Source: Rubrivivax sp. (lineage in GTDB: Bacteria; Pseudomonadota; Gammaproteobacteria; Burkholderiales; Burkholderiaceae_C). From it: a stretch of DNA of 64,000 nucleotides. The position numbers were made by a program, and so were the translations under genes. The notes under the pieces were generated by a model, which did no database searches, was not told where the DNA came from, and was given only the letters and a program-made list of their open reading frames with translations. Positions 58,820 through 64,000 of the stretch are shown in pieces. Every line of letters begins with the position of its first letter. Position 1 is the first letter of the stretch. The stretch covers positions 1-64,000 of the forward strand of contig JAUXRG010000098.1 in assembly GCA_030681795.1 (NCBI GenBank), in the 5' to 3' direction.

Positions 58820-59710
58820 ATGAATCCGGGCATCCTCTACGCCACTCTGGCCTTCACCATCTGGGGGCTGTTCCCGCTGTACTTCCGGTTCATCGCCAGC
58901 GTGCCGCCGCTGGAGGTGGTGCTGCACCGCTCGACCTGGGCTTTGGTCGTGTTGCTGGGTCTGCTGGCCTGGCGCGGGCGCTGGGCCTGGCTGGGCGAGA
59001 CCTTGCGCCAGCCCAGGCGCCTGGCCCTGTTCGCCGCCAGCGCGGCGCTGCTGTCGTACAACTGGCTGGTCTACGTGCTGGCGGTGCAGACCGGGCATGT
59101 GGTGGACGCCAGCCTGGGCTACTTCATCAACCCGCTGGTCAACGTGCTGCTGGGCGTGCTGGTGCTGCGCGAGCGCTTGCGCCGCATGCAGTGGGTGGCC
59201 GTGGCCCTGGCGGCCTGCGGCGTGGCCTGGCTCACCTGGCAGGCGGGGCAGTTGCCGTGGATCGCCTTGACGCTGGCCGGCAGCTTCGGGCTGTACGGGC
59301 TGATCCGCAAGACGGCGTCGCTGGGTGCGCTGGAAGGCCTGGCGCTGGAGAACCTGCTGCTGGCGCCTCTGGTGCTGCCGGCGCTGGCCTGGTGGACGCT
59401 GCGCCACGACGGCGCGCTGCTGCAGGGCGACCTGCCGACGATCGGCTGGCTGCTGCTCGGCGGGCCGCTCACGGCGGCGCCGCTGCTGCTCTTTGCCGCC
59501 GGCGCGCGCCGGTTGCCGCTGGCCACGCTGGGGATGATCCAGTACATCGGGCCGAGCATGCAGTTGCTGCTTGGCGTATGGGTGTTCCACGAGCCATTCG
59601 ACGGGTCACGCTTGCTCGGCTTTGCCCTGATCTGGTCGGCGCTGGTGCTGGTCAGCGCCGACGCGCTGCACTTCAACTATCGGCCCGCAGCGCCCGAACT
59701 TCCGGGTTGA
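58820..59710 (+). CDS. rarD: EamA-family transporter RarD
   Basis: A 296-aa membrane protein with ten hydrophobic segments, as in the drug/metabolite transporter family. LYATLAFTIWGLFPLYF at the start and the LLSYNWLVYVLAV, ASLGYFINPLVNVLLG block are typical of RarD (chloramphenicol-sensitive protein). The actual substrate is unknown. Start ATG at 58820. Confidence 0.88.
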   Translation: MNPGILYATLAFTIWGLFPLYFRFIASVPPLEVVLHRSTWALVVLLGLLAWRGRWAWLGETLRQPRRLALFAASAALLSYNWLVYVLAVQTGHVVDASLGYFINPLVNVLLGVLVLRERLRRMQWVAVALAACGVAWLTWQAGQLPWIALTLAGSFGLYGLIRKTASLGALEGLALENLLLAPLVLPALAWWTLRHDGALLQGDLPTIGWLLLGGPLTAAPLLLFAAGARRLPLATLGMIQYIGPSMQLLLGVWVFHEPFDGSRLLGFALIWSALVLVSADALHFNYRPAAPELPG

Positions 59711-59749
59711 CCATTGCGGCTGCCCTGCAGCCCTGCAGCCCTCACCGGC

Positions 59750-61174
59750 CTATTCGATGACCTCGGGCCACTGCGTGTGGAACATCTGCCCGGCGGGCTT
59801 GTCGACACGCTCGTAGGTGTGCGCGCCGAAGAAGTCGCGTTGTGCCTGCAGCAGATTGGCGGGCAGCCGCGCCGTGCGCATGCTGTCGTAGTAGGCCAGC
59901 GAGGCACTCATCGCCGGCACCGCGATGCCCTGGCGCACGGCCAGCGCAACGACCTCGCGCCAGGCCTGCTGGCTGCGGTTGAGCACGCCCTGGAAGAAGG
60001 GTGCCAGCATCAGGTTGGGCAAGGCGGGTTCGGCGCGGTAGGCCTCGGTGATGCGGTTCAGGAAGCGCGCGCGGATGATGCAGCCGCCGCGCCAGATGCC
60101 GGCGATGCCGCCGAGATCCAGCGCCCAGCCCTTCTTGGCGCCCATCGTGCGCATCAGGTCCAGGCCCTGGGCGTAGCTGATGATCTTGGCGGCATACAGC
60201 GCGTCGTGCACCTGGGCGATGAGCTGGGCGCGGTCCACGGCCAAGGTGCCCGCGGGCCCCTGCAGCACGGCGCTGGCGGCCACGCGCGCGTCCTTCATCG
60301 ACGACATCACGCGCGCTTCCACCGCCGCGTTGATGGTGCTCACCACCACCGCGTTCTCGGCCGCATTGATGAGCGTCCACTGGCCGGTGCCCTTCTGGCC
60401 GGCCTTGTCGAGGATGAGGTCCACCACCGGCAGCCCGGTCTCGGGGTCGCGCTGGCGCAGCGCCGCGGCGGTGATCTGGATCAGGTAGCTCTGCAATTCG
60501 CCCTCGTTCCAGCGCGCGAAGACCCCCGCCATCTCGTCCGTGCTCAGACCTGCCGCCTGGAACAGCGCGTAGGCCTCGCAAATGAGCTGCATGTCGCCGT
60601 ACTCGATGCCGTTGTGCACCATCTTCACGTAGTGCCCGGCACCGCCCGGCCCGATGTGGATGACGCAGGGCTGGCCATCGACCTTGGCGGCGATGGCCTC
60701 GAAGATCGGCTGCATCACTTCCCAGGTGGAAGCCGGCCCGCCGGGCATGATGGCCGGGCCCTTGCGCGCGCCCTCTTCTCCGCCGGAGACACCCGCGCCG
60801 ATGAAGCGCAGCGCGAGCGGCGTGAGCCAGGCGTCACGCCGCTCGGTGTCGGTGTACAGGCTGTTGCCGCCGTCGATGACGATGTCGCCCGGCTCCAGCA
60901 GCGGCAGCAGTTGCTCGATCACCGCATCCACCGGCGCGCCGGCCTTGACCATGATCATCACCTTGCGCGGCCGGGCCAGGCTGGCGACGAATTCGCTCAG
61001 CGTGGCCGCGCCGTGCAAGCGCTTGCCCGGGTGCGCGGCAACGAACTCGCGCGTGACCTCGGCGGTGCGGTTGTAGACGCTCACGCCGAAGCCGCGGCTT
61101 TCGACGTTGAGCACGAGGTTCTGGCCCATGACGGCCAGGCCGATGAGGCCAAAATCGTTTTGCGGCAGGGGCAT
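59750..61174 (-). CDS. gnd: 6-phosphogluconate dehydrogenase (decarboxylating)
   Basis: A 474-aa NADP enzyme of the pentose phosphate pathway forming ribulose 5-phosphate and CO2. GLIGLAVMGQNLVLN is the cofactor loop, GPAIMPGG and GAGHYVKMVHNGIEYGDMQ the substrate site, and the C-terminal part ends with HTQWPEVIE. Convergent with rarD, 39 bp apart. Confidence 0.96.
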   Translation of the reverse strand: MPLPQNDFGLIGLAVMGQNLVLNVESRGFGVSVYNRTAEVTREFVAAHPGKRLHGAATLSEFVASLARPRKVMIMVKAGAPVDAVIEQLLPLLEPGDIVIDGGNSLYTDTERRDAWLTPLALRFIGAGVSGGEEGARKGPAIMPGGPASTWEVMQPIFEAIAAKVDGQPCVIHIGPGGAGHYVKMVHNGIEYGDMQLICEAYALFQAAGLSTDEMAGVFARWNEGELQSYLIQITAAALRQRDPETGLPVVDLILDKAGQKGTGQWTLINAAENAVVVSTINAAVEARVMSSMKDARVAASAVLQGPAGTLAVDRAQLIAQVHDALYAAKIISYAQGLDLMRTMGAKKGWALDLGGIAGIWRGGCIIRARFLNRITEAYRAEPALPNLMLAPFFQGVLNRSQQAWREVVALAVRQGIAVPAMSASLAYYDSMRTARLPANLLQAQRDFFGAHTYERVDKPAGQMFHTQWPEVIE

Positions 61175-61227
61175 TGGGGACTCGCGAGAACGGGAAGCCC
61201 CTATTCTCGCCCGCCGCGCTCGCGGTT

Positions 61228-61809
61228 TCAGGCCCGCAGGTCGCCCGCCAGGCTCGCCAGCGTCTCCGGCGGGACCGCCACATGCGCCGGGTAATTCGTG
61301 TGGTCGCAGCCGATCTTCACGCCGGCCCCCGCCCGGACGGCCTCGCGCGCGGCATCGCTGAACTCGAAGCGCACGAAGTGCACGGCCGAGGTCTTCTCGG
61401 CGTTCTCGCGCTCCAGGTCCTCGTCGGCGATGGCGTAGACGCGGGGGTGGCCTTCCACCTCGACGAAGAGGCGGTCCTCCACGCCGATGAGGCGCGCCAG
61501 CTCGCGCTTGCGCTCGTGAGGGTCGCCGTACTCGATGAGCATCGTGGCCTTCCAGTTGCTGCCATCGGGCACGAGCGGGGCGTAGGCGTCGATCTCGTCC
61601 TGGATGCCCTGCTGCTCGAAGATCTTCTCGATGTGCAGCATCTCCTGGATCTGGCGCCGGATGGTGTGCTCGTCCTCGAACTGCAGCGTCATGTGCTCGC
61701 CCAGGTGCACGCTGCGCAGGCGGCGGTGGACGATGGCCTCGGGCTTGCTGCTCTTGCGGATCTTGGCGTAGGCCTCCAGGCCGAGCAGGTTGTCGGGGGT
61801 GATGGTCAT
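61228..61809 (-). CDS. DUF3501 family protein
   Basis: A 193-aa conserved protein of unknown function. It contains EDEHTIRRQIQEMLHIEKIF and YGDPHERKRELARL, the DUF3501 core. It starts 4 nt after the Fe-S protein gene, so they form one operon with rubrerythrin; the repeated linkage suggests a shared role in peroxide or iron-sulfur redox stress. Confidence 0.85.
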   Translation of the reverse strand: MTITPDNLLGLEAYAKIRKSSKPEAIVHRRLRSVHLGEHMTLQFEDEHTIRRQIQEMLHIEKIFEQQGIQDEIDAYAPLVPDGSNWKATMLIEYGDPHERKRELARLIGVEDRLFVEVEGHPRVYAIADEDLERENAEKTSAVHFVRFEFSDAAREAVRAGAGVKIGCDHTNYPAHVAVPPETLASLAGDLRA

Positions 61810-61813
61810 GGTG

Positions 61814-63160
61814 TCATTCCAGTCCGTAGGCGATGCGCATGAGTGAAAGCGGGTGCTGCAGCGCCTTGGCCGGCGTGCCCGCAGCCGCCATGCCCTGCGC
61901 GATGTGGTGGCCGGCCATCGGGCAGTCGCTGCCGATGTAGTCGGGCTCGTCCTTGGCCATGCTCTTGAACACCGGCTTGCCGATCTTCATCGCCACCGGG
62001 TGGGTGGCGGTCTTCACGCCGTAGATGCCGGCGTGGCCCGAGCAGCGCTCCACCGTGGTGAGCTTGAGCTCCACGGTCTGGCCGATGAGCTTGAACATCT
62101 CCTCGGTCTTCTTGCCGATGTTCTGCACCCGGCCGTGGCACGGGATGTGGTAGCTGACGCGGCCCAGCGCGGTCTTGAAATCGGTCTTCAGCAGGCCGTC
62201 CCTGTGGCGCGCCATGAAATATTCGAAGGGGTCGAACATGGCCCGCTTGACGAGCTGCGTGTCGGCGTCCTCGGGGAACATCAGCGGCAGCTCCTGCTTG
62301 AACATCAGCGTGCAGCTGGGCACCGGCGTGACGATGGCCCAGCCCTCGCGCGCATAGCGCGCCAGGACCGGCATGTTGGCGCGCCAGGCGGCCTCCACCG
62401 CGTCGAGGTCGCCGAGCTCGAGCCTGGGCATGCCGCAGCACTGTTCCTTCTCGACGATTTCGTAGGGGATCTCGTTGTGGTCGAGCAGCTTGACCAGGTC
62501 GGCGCCTATGCCCGGCTCGTTGTAGTTCATGTAGCAGGTGGCAAAGATCGCCACCTTGCCCGGGGTGCGCTGGCCGTTGACGGCCGGGTGCGCGGGGTTG
62601 TTCATGGCGCGGCCCCAGCGGAAGCGCTGCGGCGCCAGGCCGGGCATCCAGGCCTCGGGGTGCACGCGCAGCTGGCTGTCCATGAGGCTGCGCGCGGCCT
62701 TGGTGCCATTGATGGCGTTGACCACGGACACGACGATGGGGATGCCGGCGAACTGGCCGTGCAGGTCGGTGCTGGCGAGAAACTTGTCGCGCGCCTTGAC
62801 CTCGCCCTTGCGGAACTTGATGGCCTTGGCGCGCAGCATGAGGTGCGGGAAGTCCAGGCCCCAGGCGTGCGGCGGCGTGTACGGGCACTTCGTCATGTAG
62901 CACAGGTCACACAGGTAGCACTGGTCGACGACGCTCCAGTAGGCTTCCTTCTTCACGCCGTGCACCTCGCCGTCCTCGGTGGCGTCCACCAGGTCGAACA
63001 GATTGGGGAAGCTCTGGCACAGGCTCACGCAGCGGCGGCAGCCGTGGCAGATGTCGAACACGCGCTCCATCTCGGCCAGGGCTTTGCCCTCGTCGTAGAA
63101 ATCGGGGTTCTTCCAATCGATGGCGTGGCGGGTGGGGGCTTCGAGGTTGCCTTCGCGCAT
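61814..63160 (-). CDS. Heterodisulfide-reductase-like Fe-S protein (GlpC-type)
   Basis: A 448-aa protein. Two 4Fe-4S motifs near the start (CHGCRRCVSLC from about residue 38, and CYLCDLCYMTKCPY) and two CCG-like segments (CCGMPRLE, CHGRVQ with PSCTLMFKQ and CSGHAGIYG) are as in GlpC/HdrD. It should be an electron-transfer subunit. The start at 63160 is chosen; the frame is open to 63205. It lies between rubrerythrin and DUF3501. Confidence 0.88.
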   Translation of the reverse strand: MREGNLEAPTRHAIDWKNPDFYDEGKALAEMERVFDICHGCRRCVSLCQSFPNLFDLVDATEDGEVHGVKKEAYWSVVDQCYLCDLCYMTKCPYTPPHAWGLDFPHLMLRAKAIKFRKGEVKARDKFLASTDLHGQFAGIPIVVSVVNAINGTKAARSLMDSQLRVHPEAWMPGLAPQRFRWGRAMNNPAHPAVNGQRTPGKVAIFATCYMNYNEPGIGADLVKLLDHNEIPYEIVEKEQCCGMPRLELGDLDAVEAAWRANMPVLARYAREGWAIVTPVPSCTLMFKQELPLMFPEDADTQLVKRAMFDPFEYFMARHRDGLLKTDFKTALGRVSYHIPCHGRVQNIGKKTEEMFKLIGQTVELKLTTVERCSGHAGIYGVKTATHPVAMKIGKPVFKSMAKDEPDYIGSDCPMAGHHIAQGMAAAGTPAKALQHPLSLMRIAYGLE

Positions 63161-63200
63161 GGTGCGGGCCTGGTGGTGGTGGGTTGCAAACGAACAAACG

Positions 63201-63225
63201 AACAAGGGGCACGAAGCCCCTTGTT
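63201..63225 (-). terminator. Hairpin between rubrerythrin and the Fe-S gene
   Basis: AACAAGGGGC and GCCCCTTGTT form a 10-bp stem with a 5-nt loop. Reading in the direction of the operon, CGTTTGTTCGTTTG follows, a T-rich tract. It probably reduces read-through, making rubrerythrin more abundant than the following genes. Confidence 0.6.
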
Positions 63226-63244
63226 CAACGGGCTTCAGCTCGGA

Positions 63245-63667
63245 TCAATCGACCAGCGCATCCAAAGCCTTCTGGTAGCGGTTGGCATGCGAGCGTTCGG
63301 CCTTGGCCAGCGTCTCGAACCAGTCGGCGATCTCGTCGAAGCCTTCTTCGCGCGCCGCCTTGGCCATGCCCGGGTACATGTCGGTGTACTCGTGCGTTTC
63401 GCCAGCGACGGCAGCCGTCAGGTTCTGCCGGCTGTTGCCGATGGGCAGGCCGGTGGCCGGGTCGCCCGAGCCGTTCTCGAGGAATTCGAGATGGCCGTGC
63501 GCATGACCGGTTTCGCCCTCGGCGGTGGAGCGGAACAGCATGGCCACGTCGTTCTGGCCCTCGACGTCAGCCTTGTTGGCGAAATACAGATACCGGCGGT
63601 TGGCCTGGGATTCACCCGCGAAGGCGTCCTTCAGGTTTTGCTCGGTCTTGGAACCTTTTAAGCCCAT
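63245..63667 (-). CDS. Rubrerythrin-like diiron protein
   Basis: A 140-aa four-helix protein without the C-terminal rubredoxin domain. [46 protein letters not shown] and [15 protein letters not shown] supply the Glu/His iron ligands. It should reduce peroxide using electrons from a partner. ATG at 63667 with AGGAG 7-8 nt upstream. First gene of the cluster. Confidence 0.93.
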   Translation of the reverse strand: MGLKGSKTEQNLKDAFAGESQANRRYLYFANKADVEGQNDVAMLFRSTAEGETGHAHGHLEFLENGSGDPATGLPIGNSRQNLTAAVAGETHEYTDMYPGMAKAAREEGFDEIADWFETLAKAERSHANRYQKALDALVD

Positions 63668-63819
63668 GTCTTGCTCCTGGAGTTCAAAAAAGCATTCGGC
63701 CCGGCACCCGCTGCGGTGCACGGCCGAAGGCTACGGTACCAAACTGCCGCCCGGCCAGCCAATACAAAGCTTCAATGTCAACCATAGCCACGGCCGTGGC
63801 CCGGCGGGCACCCGACTCG

Positions 63820-64000
63820 TCAACGCAGACCGAGCAGCCGCAGCGCCAGTTCGTGCAGGCGAGCGGCGGGGTCGGCCAGGCCCTGCAACACGGTGAAATG
63901 GTTGGCACCGAGCAGCGTTTCGCACACGGGCACGGCCGTGGGACCCCAGACGTCGCGGATGAGCCGGTTCTGGCGCAGGAACTCTTCGCTTTCCTCCTGG
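63820..64000 (-). CDS. Alpha/beta hydrolase, C-terminal end (partial)
   Basis: Only the last 60 codons are in the window. The end reads NHFTVLQGLADPAARLHEL, which has the catalytic His of alpha/beta hydrolases, preceded by EEFLRQNRLIRDVW. The arylformamidase-like family is a possibility. The nucleophile and the rest are beyond the right edge. Confidence 0.65.
   Translation of the reverse strand, partial: QEESEEFLRQNRLIRDVWGPTAVPVCETLLGANHFTVLQGLADPAARLHELALRLLGLR

Overview
The window looks like a chromosome segment of a high-GC betaproteobacterium, order Burkholderiales (Comamonadaceae or Sphaerotilaceae-like). The grounds are very high GC, tightly packed operons with ATGA/TGATG overlaps, and typical gene neighbourhoods: smc-zipA, dapC-dapD-pilU-like-dapE-prmB, lexA next to a Cdd1-type gene, purL/map/glnD, MaoC-Pta fusion plus ackA, phaC-phaB, imuA-imuB, and rubrerythrin/FeS protein/DUF3501. 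No rRNA, tRNA or CRISPR array was recognised.

Layout. 1-3400 is a small accessory island: a frameshifted and truncated IS110-type transposase, a reversed Phd/VapC toxin-antitoxin pair beside an integron attC-like hairpin, three GTTAGGC core-site heptamers, and an apparently intact ISAzo13-type insertion sequence. It abuts the 3' end of zipA, where ligA is often found in relatives. 3437-8048 is zipA and smc (minus). 8216-9183 is queF and a SET-domain gene. 9265-16517 is one long plus-strand operon: lysine/diaminopimelate genes with an embedded PilU-like ATPase, then prmB and an ABC-F ATPase. 16501-18595 is asparaginase, lexA with two SOS boxes, and a Cdd1/HhH gene. 18596-26663 holds conserved hypotheticals, msrA, glutaryl-CoA dehydrogenase, a YdcF-like protein, an unknown secreted protein, a Tim44-like membrane protein and an S9 peptidase lipoprotein. 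26691-35447 is purL (with an in-frame repeat insertion), map, glnD and the selenouridine synthase gene. 35444-39133 is acetate/acyl metabolism plus two small membrane proteins.

39134-39881 is a second small island: a brnTA toxin-antitoxin operon next to a hairpin that shares a 25-bp and a 12-bp exact block with the attC-like element by vapBC. It is joined directly to the phaB stop codon. 39878-43768 (minus) is a fumarylacetoacetate-hydrolase-family gene, maleylacetoacetate-isomerase-like gene, phaC and phaB. 43858-52579 holds NUDIX, a degenerate GGDEF/EAL receptor, a fatty-acid desaturase, an RNA m5C methyltransferase, purN, trpS and a PLD-family protein. 52644-55078 is the imuB-imuA mutagenesis operon with a near-perfect SOS box. 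The rest is an ABC1 kinase, a ferritin-like protein, a GST pseudogene and an intact GST, rarD, gnd, the DUF3501/FeS/rubrerythrin cluster, and the 3' end of a hydrolase gene.

Most of the window is housekeeping. The most unusual parts are the two toxin-antitoxin islands linked by the same attC-like sequence, the repeat-derived insertion inside PurL, the two SOS-controlled loci, and the leader ORF coupled to the degenerate c-di-GMP receptor.
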